Below, in pieces: positions 9,739 through 20,307 of a DNA stretch of 25,611 nt. Position numbers and translations under genes: made by a program. The stretch's first letter is position 1, and every line of letters begins with the position of its first letter. The notes beneath the pieces are model-generated. The model searched no databases. It was given only the letters and a program-made list of their open reading frames with translations, and was not told where the DNA came from. Location of the stretch: contig BFEA01000433.1 in the NCBI GenBank assembly GCA_003427395.1, forward strand, positions 290,010-315,620, given 5' to 3'. Source of the DNA: Chara braunii. Lineage: Eukaryota; Streptophyta; Charophyceae; Charales; Characeae.

Positions 9739-9882
9739 CATCTGCTCGAAGAGGACGGACAGTAACACTATCTAGACGCTCATCTGCTCGAAGAGGACGG
9801 ACAGTAACACTATCTAGACGTTAGGTCGGAGTGTGCTCCGGACAGCTACTCGTAGAGGACGAATAGTAGCTCTATCTAGCCG
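9739..9882 (+). repeat. 42-bp tandem repeat in LINE leader (2 exact, 1 diverged copy)
   Basis: The unit starts CATCTGCTCGAAGAGG and ends TATCTAGACG. Copies at 9739 and 9781 are identical over 40 bases with a 42-bp period. A diverged third copy (CAGCTACTCGTAGAGG to TATCTAGCCG) starts at about 9843 after a 22-bp spacer that itself contains a TCGGAGTGTGCTCCGGA near-palindrome. Repeated 5' untranslated units are common in LINE promoters; this role is inferred. Confidence 0.85.
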
Positions 9883-10661
9883 TTCATCCAAGGAGAATCT
9901 CGCAGCATCACAAGAGAGACCCGAGAGGAAGCAGAGGACCGAGAGAAACAGGCGCAGTTTCAAGATTCGGGCACTTTCCAAGTCTGAAGAGCCCACGACG
10001 GATTTGTCTAGATTTCGTGTCGTTTCGATTTTTTCCAATCACGGAAAAAACGGGAGGACTACACATCACGACAGAAAGACGAGGGACCCACTGGGAAAAA
10101 ATACAGGAGCCAGCGGTCCTGAAGAAGAAAGGGCGTCTTCAGTAAGAACCCTCCCTGTTCGAGGCCAAGAGTACAGCATCCCTCCCCGCGGCCGACAAAC
10201 GACAAAAAGACAAAGGTTTTTCGACGACAGCAAGAGCAGATACAAACAAGAGGGATACAAACAAGACATACAAATAAGAAAGACAAGCACAAGACCTATC
10301 TACAAGTCCAGATCCAGGCGAGACTGATATTGGAAGAGAGTTTAGGGCAAGACGAGACAAACTGGTGTGAACCCCCTCCGCCCTCCACTTGCTGCTCCCG
10401 CTTCCCAACCCAGTCCTTACCTCCTACTTACATCCCCCTACTACCCTAGCACCTCCAAACCCCTCCCCGTCCCATACTCAAGCGTCCCTAACAGGAACTC
10501 GCCCCCATTCCAGCGTGGCGATACACGGCCTAGCTTCAGAGCGTGAAGCTGTTCTTCATCTCGTCCCATCCCTCGCTTCACCCACCACCCTCGCGTCCAT
10601 CCAAGCAGTCACTCCACTCCACCCCCATACAGTCGGCGCTTCCTGACACCTCTCCTGCTGT

Positions 10662-10756
10662 ATAATAATAACAATAATAATAATAACAATAATTATAATA
10701 ATAATAATAATTAAAAAAAAGGGAAAGAAAAAGGAGGGACCCCCCCCCCCCCCCCC
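10662..10756 (+). repeat. (TAA)n microsatellite followed by A-rich and poly-C tract
   Basis: A TAATAATAACAA-type tract is followed by TTAAAAAAAA, a GGGAAAGAAAAAGGAGGG purine run and 17 consecutive C from 10740. The TAA tail resembles the 3' end of a short retrotransposed element, so an older insertion could end here just before LINE ORF1. It may also be simple slippage. Confidence 0.8.
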
Positions 10757-10874
10757 TCTCATCTGCTCCGAATCCTCTAACGCTGAACTAACGCTGAACT
10801 TGCTCCCACTCCCCATAAACTCTCTCCCCCTCTTCTACAAGTAAAGCACTAAGGTTTTCCTCTCAAACAACAGA

Positions 10875-12470
10875 ATGCAAGCCCCCAAGAACGGTCGTAC
10901 CACCGCCACCTACTCATCGGCGGCGATGCGGACCTCTCAAACAACCAAGACGACCTCGAGTGTGGTTGACAACGAAGCTTTAAAATTTCTCATCGAAAAA
11001 AACAAGGTCGAAGGCATACAGGTGAAAGAGACTCTACCCAACACACAAGGCAAGGAAGAAGAAATTGTTGTCTGGAAGTACCCTGAAGAAAAAGTGGTTG
11101 AACTTGATGAATTTCACGAAAAACATGGTGTGATTTTCAGCTTTGCAAGAAGCGGAGCTGAGCTTATGCCAGCGAAAAAAAGAAAATGGGTGATTGCAAC
11201 AATTAAGAAAGAAGAAAAAATGAAAAACATCAACGATGCTTTCTCGCTACAAAGTGTGGGTCGCAATTCAATCATGGTAGTGTTCAACCATGAGAAGCAC
11301 GCGCTGATAGCGTCTAAAATGAAATCAAGGAATTGTAATGGCTCAGTCTGCACAATTGCAGCTTGGAAAAAGCAAACGAATCAACGGCCAAATCCTACCT
11401 ACACAGTTTCATACAAACAAACGGTGATGAAGGAGAACTTCTGGGTGCAATTTGATAGAATCCAGCCAGGGTTTCATGGACTGCTGGTCGACAGATTGGA
11501 GAAACAATACCCGGCGAACAAAATCCTTAAATGGATTTTGCCAACGCCGAAGTTTCTGGCGCCCCACTGTGGCACGATGACAACAATCCTGGAAGTGAAG
11601 ACTGATGATCCACCGGTCTTCCCGATGGAATGGAAATTTGCAATCCAAGATAGAGAACTGTCCATCCAAATCTCCACAAAGACCTCGCCACTCTGCTTCA
11701 GATGCAGAGAACGTGGCCACCTCGGTACTGATCCACACTGCCCCAAATTTCCAAAGAATCAGAAAGAAAGGAAGCTCCTACCCAACATGTTGGTGGAGGT
11801 AGAGGATGCCCCTGGCACATGGTTCATAGTGGATTCTACCTATGATGGGTGGGTGTTCGACGATAATCTAGAGGAACCTGACTGGGTATGGCATTTCTCA
11901 GACAAGGAGGCCACAACCAAGAAGCCACACATTTTCCCCCCGGCCGACAGTAGGTGGCAAAACAAGGCTACAGGGAAAGAAGCAGGTAATCCCACGAAGA
12001 TCAATGCGATACCCCTGAATGACTCCCGTGTCATTAGGGAGGAAAAAGCAAGGGAGGACCTGCTCTGGGACCTAGAGACAGTAAGGGACCAGGCCGAACA
12101 GGAGTACAACAAGGAACCTGAAAATTTTCAAAAGCGGACACAGGAAATAATTGAGCTCAAAGAGAACGAAAGCAAAACTGAAAACGGGCAAAAAGCGGCT
12201 AACCCACAATGTGAGAACAAGAGAACCTTAGACAACAGCCTGATCAGAGAGAAAGGACAGGCTGATTCGAAGAGGAGGAGGGCTAACACCACTGAAGGCA
12301 CTGAAGGCGGAGTTGCAAGCCCACAAAACAGTGTAACGGAGAAGCCTGCTAAAGACTCGGACTTTGCCATGGACGAAAAGGACAGCGATGACAGCAAAAG
12401 CTCAAGTGGCTCTGCCCCCATCAGCGACCAGACTCCCCCTCCCAACAGGTCTCTTCAATGGCTCCGTTAG
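10875..12470 (+). pseudogene. LINE ORF1, first part (nucleic-acid-binding, CCHC knuckle)
   Basis: 531 codons from an ATG at 10875. A Thr/Ser-rich N-terminus is followed by a globular region (~60-270) and a zinc knuckle at residues 274-289, CFRCRERGHLGTDPHC, spaced C-x2-C-x4-H-x6-C, two residues longer than the standard knuckle. Residues ~300-350 are Trp-rich (WVFDDNLEEPDWVWHF). Residues ~390-525 are a charged Glu/Lys/Asp/Ser segment, probably disordered or coiled. The layout matches plant L1 ORF1 proteins, which coat the element RNA. It ends at a TAG (12468), after which the same frame stays open and protein-like for 195 codons, so the stop is probably a mutation in a longer ORF1. Confidence 0.8.
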
Positions 12471-13058
12471 TACATCGAAAAGGCAAGGAGGGAGAGGGAA
12501 CACCTCTTCAACATTCGAACAACGTACCTAAAACACATAGAGAGGAATCTGAAAGAGGGCACAATCGCGGGCATCCAATCATCTTCCAACAAATACGAGT
12601 TGCTCGAAAAAGAAAAAAAGTTCTCAGAGTACGCTGCATTCAGGTACGCAGAGAAGAAAAGAGTCAGAGAACAGGGCCAGATGGATGCAAAAGAGAACAA
12701 CAAGGATTCTGACGATCCTTTCCAGGATCTGCGCCCGAAGAAATGGAAAGCAACAAAAGTACAGAAGAAGCAAGACCCCAACCATGGTCAGACAGAAACT
12801 GCCAAGAAAACAGCACGCGCTGACCTTGAGCTGGAACTCGCTGTCATTGAGGCCCAAGCAGAAAAGTTGAAGAAGCTCAATGCTGCATACCAACCGGAAT
12901 TCACATCCGTGCAACACATAGCTGAGGGTAAAGCCCCACATGTACTTCAACAAGCCAGATCGGCCAGGCTTACTATGATGGGACTGCGGCCGCTGTTAGC
13001 TTGGTATGTAGAGGAAACCGGTGAATGGCAAGTCGCCACACGCGATCCCGTTATTTGA
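12471..13058 (+). pseudogene. LINE ORF1, continuation after in-frame TAG
   Basis: In the same frame as 10875-12470, immediately after the TAG, 195 codons are open. Composition is charged and helical: EKARREREHLFNIRTTYLKH, KYELLEKEKKFSEYAAFRY, then ELELAVIEAQAEKLKKLNAA, the last with heptad-like hydrophobics consistent with a coiled coil. This fits the oligomerising role of ORF1 proteins. The frame ends at TGA 13056; continuation in another frame is described next. No nearby ATG has good claim to be an independent start. Confidence 0.65.
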
Positions 13059-13659
13059 AGAGGGGCAGAACTTGGTGTCGGTAATCCGTGAAAAAATTAC
13101 CGACACTTATCCGTTGGGTGTGTATCAAACGATAGACTCAACGGAATTCTCTGGGGGACAAGAGATGGGAGGGCTGCATGAGGATCAGCGAGTGACCCTT
13201 ATTGACCCAGCGGACCCCAGACAAAGCTCCTTCACCCCCCTGATCGCCAAGATGCCCGAGAAAACAAGACTTAAAAGAGGCATGATGTGGAGATCATGGG
13301 ACACAGTTATTGCAATTCCGTATAGTGTGTTGTCAGGTCTGGGAATCCCGGTGGAGCTGCCTGCAGCCTCGCTGGCTGACATCCTAAGAGCTGGTACACT
13401 GAAAGGGGAGGCAGACCTGGAAACCAGAGCTTATGCCATGGATCTGGACTGCTTCTACAGGGATGAATTCCAGGAGGAGGACATGGAGGACTGGGCTGGC
13501 GATGAGCGCACAGACCAGGACCCCCTGGGCTCCCCGGGGAACCATGCCAGTGGCAGCATAGGAGAATATAAGATCGATGATCTGGGGGTGAAAACCAAAG
13601 TGGACCCACCCGTGACAGGTCCGAACACCTCAATCTCCACGGATCCGGGGGCCTCCTGA
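13021..13659 (+). pseudogene. LINE ORF1 C-terminal segment (third piece, +1 frame)
   Basis: About 212 codons, overlapping the previous frame by 38 nt and lacking an ATG at its start (opens at GTG 13021). The text is protein-like: GQNLVSVIREKITDTYPLGV, LPAASLADILRAGTLKGEAD, then an acidic tail (FQEEDMEDWAGDERTDQD). It most likely joins the preceding piece through a +1 frameshift between about 13020 and 13056. An independent small ORF, or programmed shifting, cannot be excluded. I recognise no domain. ORF2 begins 40 nt downstream. Confidence 0.55.
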
Positions 13660-13699
13660 ACGACAATTTTGCATGTCCCTAAAATTATAGGTCCACAAT

Positions 13700-15480
13700 A
13701 TGGAGGGGTTTAGGAATAAAGCAAATCAACAGGCCCCCAAATCCAATTGGAAGACCCAAGGCATCACCATACGCAGCTGGAATGTGAATGGGTTAGGAAA
13801 CATCCTAAGCAAGGAAAATAAACTAAATGACATAATCAAAGGCCTCAAAAAGGAAAACAACAAGTTGGTGGACATTATATTGCTTCAAGAGACTCATCTA
13901 ACGAACCACAATGATCACAAAAAAATACAGAATTTTTTTATGAGAAAGGTAGGAGGGATCAAGGATGNAGTTTGGTCCTCAGACAATAATTCTAGTAGGA
14001 AGGGAACTGCAATACTAATCCCGAAGANCTCCAAGTTCTATGGTGCNGGGACGGTAATCAACACAGGAACTGATGAGATCGAGGGCAGGTGGAGCTTTAT
14101 GGACCTAAGATGGAAAGAAGAAGAATTCAGAGTGATCAATGTCTACNCTCCCAACGACCGCAACGACAGATCTACTTTCGTTGAATCCATAGGTCACCTA
14201 ATTCCGCCCTTACAAGCTTGCCTAATTGGGGGAGACTGGAATGCCACTTTGGACCCGGTCAACGATCGTATATCCAGAGCAACCTCACCACAACCCTCTC
14301 AAGAAGCAGCTCCAGTCCAAAAACTCATCCTAGACCACAACCTGGTAGACCCCTTTCGCACCTTGCACCCTACTACCAAAGCCTTCTCCCTTGTTAAGAA
14401 AAATCATGCCCACCACACAACATTCTCTCGCATAGACTACTTCCTCGTCCTCGACCACCTCATGGGGACAATCAAGGAAGCGGAAATATTGGCGTTGGCG
14501 CCGTACCCAGGCCTAGACCATAAACCTATTGAGCTGATCATTAGTTTCGACCAATATATCCAAAAGGGACGCAGTTTCCACAAACTGAATAACTCGCTCC
14601 TACTTAGTCAAGAATTTCATGAAGGGATGTCGACGAGCTGGCACAATCTCAGAGGAAGCTTTGTCACACGTCAAGACAGGTGGGACTGGTTCCAAAAAAG
14701 CTACCTCAAGCTAGCTGAAACAACCGCTATAATATCAAGGAAAATGGCCAACGACAGGAAACGGAGGAAATTGATGCTGGAAACGACCCTCGGAGTAGCG
14801 GAAAAAAACTTGGCCACCAACCCATCCTCGCCAATGTACACAGAAGTACTAGAAAGGACAAGAGAAGAACTGGCTGTATGGCATCAGTGGGAACTGAAAG
14901 GACTCCAGATTAGAGCCAGAATGACCGACCTGGAACTAAATGAACAGATGTCCAAACATTTCTTTGCCAGAATAAAGGCAAACAACAGATCCAGCTCAAT
15001 AGAGGGTCTTAAAGAGTTGACAGGCCAACAGGCAACTCGCACAGATAGTGAAGGGATGCTAGAGATTGCAAAGAACTTTTATAACGAACTGGATCGATCT
15101 AAAACACCAACAATCACCCCCTCCAATACCCGAGCGACAAGGTCAAAAATGTTACAATACCTAGAAAAGACAATATCTGAAGATCAAGCTAACAAATTGG
15201 ATCAACCGTTATCCATAGAAGAGCTACAGTTCGCGGTCCAGAACATGAACAACAATAAGACCCCAGGCATCGACGGACTAACAAAGGAATTTTGGGTGAA
15301 ATTTTGGCCCCTAATGGGTTCGAACCTTATGGATTTCTACAACGACAGCTGGGAGAAAGAGGGTATGGGCGAATTCCTCAGTACCAGTGTGGTTACACTT
15401 GTTTACAAGAAGGGTGACCGGGAAGACATCAAGAATTACAGACCAATATCCCTACTCACACTTCCCTATAAAATTCCCGC
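13700..15480 (+). pseudogene. LINE ORF2, first part: AP endonuclease and start of RT
   Basis: Starts at ATG 13700. Residues ~23-285 are an exonuclease-endonuclease-phosphatase domain with its catalytic set visible: N28 (RSWNVNGLG), E64 (LLQETHL), Y149, D179 and N181 (GGDWN), D246 (SRIDYF), D273-H274 (GLDHKP). This enzyme nicks target DNA to prime reverse transcription. A ~200-residue helical linker follows (EKNLATNPSS to LKANN-type text). The RT begins near residue 510: NNKTPGIDGLTKEFWVKFWP, VTLVYKKGDR, IKNYRPISLL. The correct reading is lost at about 15468-15478, although the frame is open to 15571. Four ambiguous bases (N) fall in this part without disturbing the frame. Confidence 0.9.
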
Positions 15481-18206
15481 CCAAGGCCCTAGCCTTCCGC
15501 ATATTGGACATAACAGACAAATGCTTCCACATAGACCAGTCGGGTTTCATACCAGGCAGGTACATCCTTGACAATGTAATGACCCTTAACGAGGCATCCA
15601 AGAAAGTGATGGAGAAAAAGATCAGCACAGCGATTCTTTTCCTCGGTTTCGAAAAGGCCTACGATCAGGTAAATTGGGACTTCCTCGAAGCGAGTATGGA
15701 AAAAATGGGGGTAGGTCCCAACTTCAGGAAATGGGTCCGAATCCTATACAGCAANGCCTCAGGCTGTGTTCAAATCAATGGTTTGTTGTCCGAAGGCTAC
15801 CCTATCTCCAGATCAGTAAGACAGGGCGATCCGTTAGCACCGCCTATTTTCCTATTCGTTATGGAAGCCATAGCTTCTTTTCTCCGTAAAGATCCATCTA
15901 TCCGAAGACTGCCTGAAATGAATGTGGGCTCCGCACACCACGTCGTATTTCCTACAGTAATCATGTTCGCAGATGATTTAACGGTGTTGATACGAGCCTC
16001 CAACTCGTCAATGGCAGCCTTAGTCAGAGCAATGGAAGCATTCAGACTGNCATCAGAAATGAAGATAAATTGGGAAAAGACGATAGGATGGTGGTTGTCT
16101 GACGAACCCGTCCCACTACTTCAAGGACCAGAGAACCAGATGTCCTGGGAGAGACNGGAGATACCAACAAGATACCTGGGGATCCAAGTGACAAAGGACG
16201 GCNCCGCCCCCCAGATGGCACAGAATCTCCTAGCCGGTCAAATCAACAAAANGGGGAAGTGGAGTCAATCATTTANGTCACTACTGGGTANGGCACTTAN
16301 CATTAACACGTCCATCTTCTCAATGATGTGGTACATAGCTTCAATCTGGACTANACNAGACCAGACCATCAAAGATCTGAACAAGAAAGCCAGAGCNTAC
16401 TTATGGTCAGGGAACCCCAACAAAGAAAACTACATTCCANAGATAGCTTGGCACTTTATCACAAGAAAACCAACAGAAGGGGGATTAGGCATTATTNACC
16501 CCAAACAAGAAACGAAAGCCCTGCAAATTANGTGGGTCATTNAGCTGCTGACTAAACAAGCACTGNCGTGGAACAAACTAGCACTAGACAGCATCAGGAA
16601 CCTGGCTCCAACNGAGTCCCCCACTAACATGTCCGGACTGTTCTGGATCATGAATAAAGACTGGAATCCAAGATCAGGGAGGAGAAGACTCAATACTCGC
16701 ACCCCCCCAACTCCTAACCAAGCACCTCCTCCCTATTGGACAGCCCTTCTACGCATCTGGAGAGAGATCATGCCCGAGAAACGAAACAAACCCAGGTCCA
16801 AAGAAGAAGTGCTCAGGCAACCTCTCTTTGGCAACCCNTGGATCAGGGACGAGGGAGACCACCCGTGGACTCTCTCCCACAGAAGCAACAGATGGCTATC
16901 TTGGATCACACANGGGATCTNGCNAGTAGGGGACATATGGAACGACGAAAGGAAGAACTGGCTGGACGAAAATGAGCTCAAAGCCCGTCTGAAAGGCTGC
17001 CACCACAGGGATGAAAATCTGCAAAAGATTATACANAGCATCCCGGGGGGCTGGATCGAGCTGCTAAAGGAGGAATTCACGTGGAAAGCGGGTGAGTGGG
17101 GAATCCCAATCCAGGACACCTCCCCTCAGAGGGCCTACCAATTCTCCCATCGAATATCTGGTTCAAATCCAAGAGACGTATTCACATCCTTCCCGATAGT
17201 GAAGACTAAGCCAGACGAACCNTACATCCAGAATATCAATCCCGAAAGAGAAGTTCTGAATGCGTTCACGCTTCGTAAAATAAGAACATTAGGACTCTGG
17301 CCAAAACAGATATTTCAAATAGGGACAGCAATTCAAGNCCTCGAGTTCGATCCCTCAGAATGGGCATGGCCCTCTGACAGAAACAGAACTACAAAACCAC
17401 CAATCNCAATATCTGATTATACANTTAAACTNGGGTATAAAATGNTGTTNAAAACAAAAGACCCAGACCCAATAATCAAAGGAAGATGGTGCANGCTAAT
17501 TGGTTCTGAGGCAGACCAGATAGCAAAAATTCCTTGGAAGAAATATAAAACGATAAGACCCATAAAAATCAGAAGCATNNAGTNGCTCATAACATACGTG
17601 GNACTACCGGTTAACCAGTGGCTACANGTGAGAAGGAAAAAGAACAATCCAACCAGCTNGGGTGTCTGCACAGTCTGCTCAGACCAGGAACAGGAAGATC
17701 TGATACACTGCCTAATCAACTGTAAAGAAGCCACANATTATTGGGCAAGAGCAGCAGCCCTTTGGGACAGTCTTTTCCCATCTCCCCTCCCGGAACATCC
17801 CCTACAACTGCTCCTCTGGACTAATTTACCNTCTAATTTTGGTAAGCCAGAGAAAGTCTGGTTCGGGTTGATACGCAAGGTCACACTATGGGCCATATGG
17901 AAAGAGAGATGCAGCAGAACTCTGGACAACACGAAGAACCCGCGGGNGAAAGTATGGGCAGCGACCAAAGAGATGATTGAAGCAGAAATCCGCTGTCATT
18001 GGAGGAAGGTCAAACTGTGGGTGCAGAACANTCCAGAGTCAGAACAGGTGACTNTGGCCAAATTCAAACGGNTCTGGTTGGTAGGGGAAAAAGTGGCATG
18101 GCTAAGTGGGCAGGTTTTAAGATGGAAAGAGTGGCATAACTCGGTCAATTCTGTTTCCCAGCAGAGTACCCAGATTCAAGAAGAGCCAACTCCAATTTGG
18201 GCCTAG
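15468..18206 (+). pseudogene. LINE ORF2, second part: RT catalytic core, thumb and zf-RVT
   Basis: This continues the RT one frame over, open to a TAG at 18206. Landmarks: FHIDQSGFIPGRYILDN; motif A reads AILFLGFEKAYDQVNW; motif B SVRQGDPLAPPIFLFVMEA; motif C MFADDLTVLI (FADD near 15966-15977); then MKINWEKT and RYLGIQVTKDG. In motif A the first catalytic Asp is Gly (GGT at 15645-15647), so polymerase activity is expected to be lost. Near the C-terminus CTVCSDQEQEDLIHCLINC (17667 onward) is the zf-RVT zinc motif, followed by WFGLIRKVTLWAIWKERCSR. No RNase H is seen. About 40 scattered N positions appear, each a single-base ambiguity that leaves the frame intact. Confidence 0.9.
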
Positions 18207-18650
18207 AAGAACATCCAAGATACACGCGGGACAGACTGCAGCNGATGGTTCACATGAGATATATCACAGAAGACCTCAGGGGTCGACTTCAGGCGGAAGG
18301 AGGTACTCCATTATGGGCCCAGAAGAGCAGCCAAGACTTACGCACGGCAGGCAACAGCCTGTTGTCTCTCATGGATAAGATGCAAAGNATCAATCGTGCC
18401 TAGGGTTTAGGNNTCAGGGTTGAGGCTTTCGTTTTGACAGGAACAAAGACANACAGGGTCTACAAGGTTAGNAATCTCATGGAGATCAGCAGCGGGGTTT
18501 TAGGTTTTTAGACGGAGTTGGCAGCAGCCACAGCTTCTCAGTCCTTTCTTNCTAGTCATGTTGTATCTGACAGGCTCCTTTAGTAGTCCTGAGAGGGAAG
18601 ATGGAAGCAAGGCAAGCTGACAGTCAATCCTCCACNATGNTGGAGTAATC
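18207..18650 (+). other. Probable LINE 3' untranslated region
   Basis: Sequence after the ORF2 stop; the ambiguous bases continue to 18641 and then end, suggesting the same repeat-derived unit extends to about there. ACATCCAAGATACACG at about 18211 resembles CAGCCAAGACTTACGC at about 18322, each preceded by a GGGCC(T/C)AGAAGA word, a diverged duplication of about 110 bp. No poly(A) tail or polyadenylation signal was identified. Confidence 0.5.
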
Positions 18651-18704
18651 AATGCTGATCAGGGTTCCTTCGGCCAGACGGAAGGAAGCGTGAGGGTGTT
18701 CTTT

Positions 18705-18798
18705 GATGTAATTATTTTCCTGACTTGCCGGTGGAAAAGGAACCGGACTGATGCTCCCCAGAATGGAAATGAAGCCAGGGCCATAAGGACCTGTTTTT
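18705..18798 (+). repeat. Short dispersed repeat, copy A (direct)
   Basis: Starts GATGTAATTATTTTCC, then TGACTTGCCGGTGGAAAAGG, then GCTCCCCAGAATGG and CCATAAGGACCTGTTT. Copy B at 19354-19448 matches along the whole length, and copy C at 20308-20374 is the reverse complement of the first ~65 bases. It could be a terminal repeat of a miniature element (A to B spacing about 650 bp). Confidence 0.75.
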
Positions 18799-18829
18799 AA
18801 AAAAAAAGAGGGGAGGGAGAAGAGCCTTG

Positions 18830-19353
18830 TCATTGGTCTATGCTGGAGTACATCATCTTCTTCTTCTTTCTTACTTCTTCTTCTTCTTCTTTCCCTCTCT
18901 CTCCTCTCAAGTTCATTCATTTCTTTTTGCAATTGGATGGCATTGTACTTCCTGATAAATGGATACTTCGAAATTGGCCAGGATCGTAACATTATTATCA
19001 TTGTTGACGTGGAGAGGGAAGAAGCCCGGAGAAGGAGAGGAGTCTGAAGGGATTATTACTGTGTGATCTTTCATCTTCTCCTGTGTCTGTTCCCCCTCCA
19101 CTCTCTTCTTTTGATGGTAATGAGATACTGTTTGAGATATCACTTCACCATTTGGAGACTTTGATGCAGATAATGAGACTGCTGATGTTTGACGACTTCT
19201 GAGTATCTGCCAGACTGGGTTCGTTACACTGACCTGTTTGCTCCATGCTTTAAATTGGATTTCCTGAGTTTTCCCCTGTTTTCCCGAAAAAAGAATAGAG
19301 AAAGGGATGTATGGGATCTGGTGTTTAGCAATATGAAGAATTATAGAAGCAAT
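18830..19353. other. Non-coding spacer upstream of kinase exon
   Basis: A (TTC)n-rich pyrimidine tract lies at about 18858-18905; on the minus strand it reads as a Lys/Glu/Arg low-complexity peptide, which I discount. No exon with a glycine-rich loop or VAIK-type lysine was found here, so the preceding kinase exon is further upstream or outside the window. Confidence 0.5.
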
Positions 19354-19448
19354 GATGTAATACTTTTGTTCTGACTTCCCGGTGGAATAGGAAGTGGACT
19401 GAGGCTCCCCAGAATGGATATGGAGCCAGGACCATAAGGACCTGTTTA
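19354..19448 (+). repeat. Short dispersed repeat, copy B (direct)
   Basis: Same order as copy A: GATGTAATACTTTTGTTC, TGACTTCCCGGTGGAATAGG, GGCTCCCCAGAATGGATATG, CCATAAGGACCTGTTT. Against the reverse complement of copy C (20308-20361) I count 5 mismatches in 54 positions, so B and C form a TIR-like inverted pair about 1 kb apart. B lies 72 bp upstream of a kinase exon. Confidence 0.75.
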
Positions 19449-19520
19449 TGGGGGGGAAAAAATGGGATGTAGAGATCGGTTTGCTAATTTTTGCCCTTGT
19501 GATGGATGGCGTGTGCGCAG

Positions 19521-19648
19521 ATTCGCAAGGAAATTCTCCAAACCAAAACTATGCTCGAACATGTTGTGAGAGAAGTTGAGATCCATTGCCAGCTGCGTCA
19601 TCCGCATGTTGTCGAGCTTTATGAGTACTTTGAAGATGTTTCCCGTGT
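19521..19648 (+). CDS. Protein kinase exon (PLK4/SAK-like N-lobe: alpha-C to beta-5)
   Basis: The exon lies between an acceptor (GTGTGCGCAG, ends 19520, preceded by a T-rich tract) and a donor (GTATGA at 19649), phase 0 to phase 2. It encodes IRKEILQTKTMLEHVVREVE and then IHCQLRHPHVVELYEYFEDV plus SR. This is a kinase N-lobe: alpha-C helix with its Glu (REVEIH), the HPHVV turn, and beta-4/5. IHCQL-HP---ELY-YFED is closest to PLK4/SAK from what I know of the family; Aurora kinases (REVEIQSHLRHPNIL) are the main alternative. PLK4 starts centriole or basal-body assembly. The VAIK lysine and glycine loop must lie in an earlier exon not seen here. Reading past the donor is intronic. Confidence 0.7.
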
Positions 19649-19730
19649 GTATGATCATACCCATCCATCCCTTCCTAAGTTCCTACGAATCCCACCCAGT
19701 TGCTTATCTTTTTTTTTTTTCATAAATAAC

Positions 19731-20105
19731 CGGCCGGGTGTCCCAGGTTGCCCGGGCGGGCCAGGTGCGGGCAAAGTCCCAGTCAAGGTCCTGTGCAATC
19801 TCAGCGCAAAAAAAATAAAAAATACAAAAAAAATCTGAAAGAAAACTATGTCATGCAGAATTGCAAACCAAACATCTTTTTTCTATATTAAAAGCTATAC
19901 TCTTCTCTCAATTTCACCTCACATTACCTACCTACCGCTAATTGTAGGCATATTTTGCCTGAGGGTGACCACAAAATTCACAATCGAATCTGAAATGAAA
20001 ATTAAGAATTAGAAGAAAAAACTAAGTTATATCATACCCCTTTACACTGTCTACGCCCCTATAATCCCCTGGGAGCCCTTTCGAACCCCCCCGCTTATAC
20101 CCCAT
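19731..20105 (+). repeat. CCCGGG-headed dispersed repeat, copy 1
   Basis: A GC-rich head (CGGCCGGGTGTCCCAGGTTG, GCCCGGGCGGGCC), then an A-rich stretch, TATGTCATGCAGAATTGCAA, GCCTGAGGGTGACC, AATCTGAAATGAAAA, and a C-rich tail with CCCCTATAATCCCC. Copy 2 at 21484-21750 has the same blocks in the same order. A third CCCGGG patch lies at 20245-20275, but its surroundings do not fit a clean third copy. Confidence 0.7.
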
Positions 20106-20307
20106 AGACACCCTTTGGTGCGATTTCACCAAACTCAAAGATCAAGGTGGATTTGGGCACGTCTGAGTGGGCGCAAAATTGTCTCATTCCCAAAAAAAAA
20201 AGAAGAAAAAAAATTAACCCCGTTTTTGGTATCACCCCCCGTGCAAGTTTGCCCGGGTCGCCCGGGCTGGGCGACTTTGGTAGCATAGCTCCCCCCTCTT
20301 TCTTTTA

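Larger units (their letters stand above)
9438..10874 (+). other. LINE leader region: GC-rich palindromes, tandem repeat, (TAA)n and poly-C
   Basis: Seen directly: TAGCGCTA twice (about 9449 and 9526), a perfect 16-bp palindrome at 9567-9582, and a CCCGGG hairpin at 9627-9647 (one bulged G). A 42-bp unit occurs at 9739-9778 and 9781-9820, with a third diverged copy at about 9843-9882. A frame of 164 codons at 9833-10327 is rich in Arg/Ser but starts with GTG and resembles nothing I know. A (TAA/CAA)n tract lies at 10662-10712, followed by A8 and a purine run, and a 17-C run at 10740-10756. I infer a structured 5' untranslated region, possibly composite. Confidence 0.5.
9438..18650 (+). mobile_element. 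L1-like non-LTR retrotransposon (LINE), degenerate
   Basis: The architecture is leader, zinc-knuckle ORF1, a 40-nt gap, then ORF2 with AP endonuclease, RT and a C-terminal zf-RVT region, which is the plan of plant L1-clade elements; no RNase H domain was recognised. The 5' end is placed at the onset of the GC-rich structured leader near 9438 and the 3' end near 18650, but neither is certain: no target-site duplication or poly(A) tail was identified. ORF1 has one in-frame TAG and one frameshift; ORF2 has one frameshift and a Gly at an RT catalytic Asp. It is therefore inactive but relatively young, since long frames survive. Confidence 0.88.

Noticed and set aside
9833-10327. 164-codon Arg/Ser-rich frame in the LINE leader
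   Set aside because: It starts with GTG, overlaps the 42-bp repeat and resembles no known protein; treated as leader sequence.
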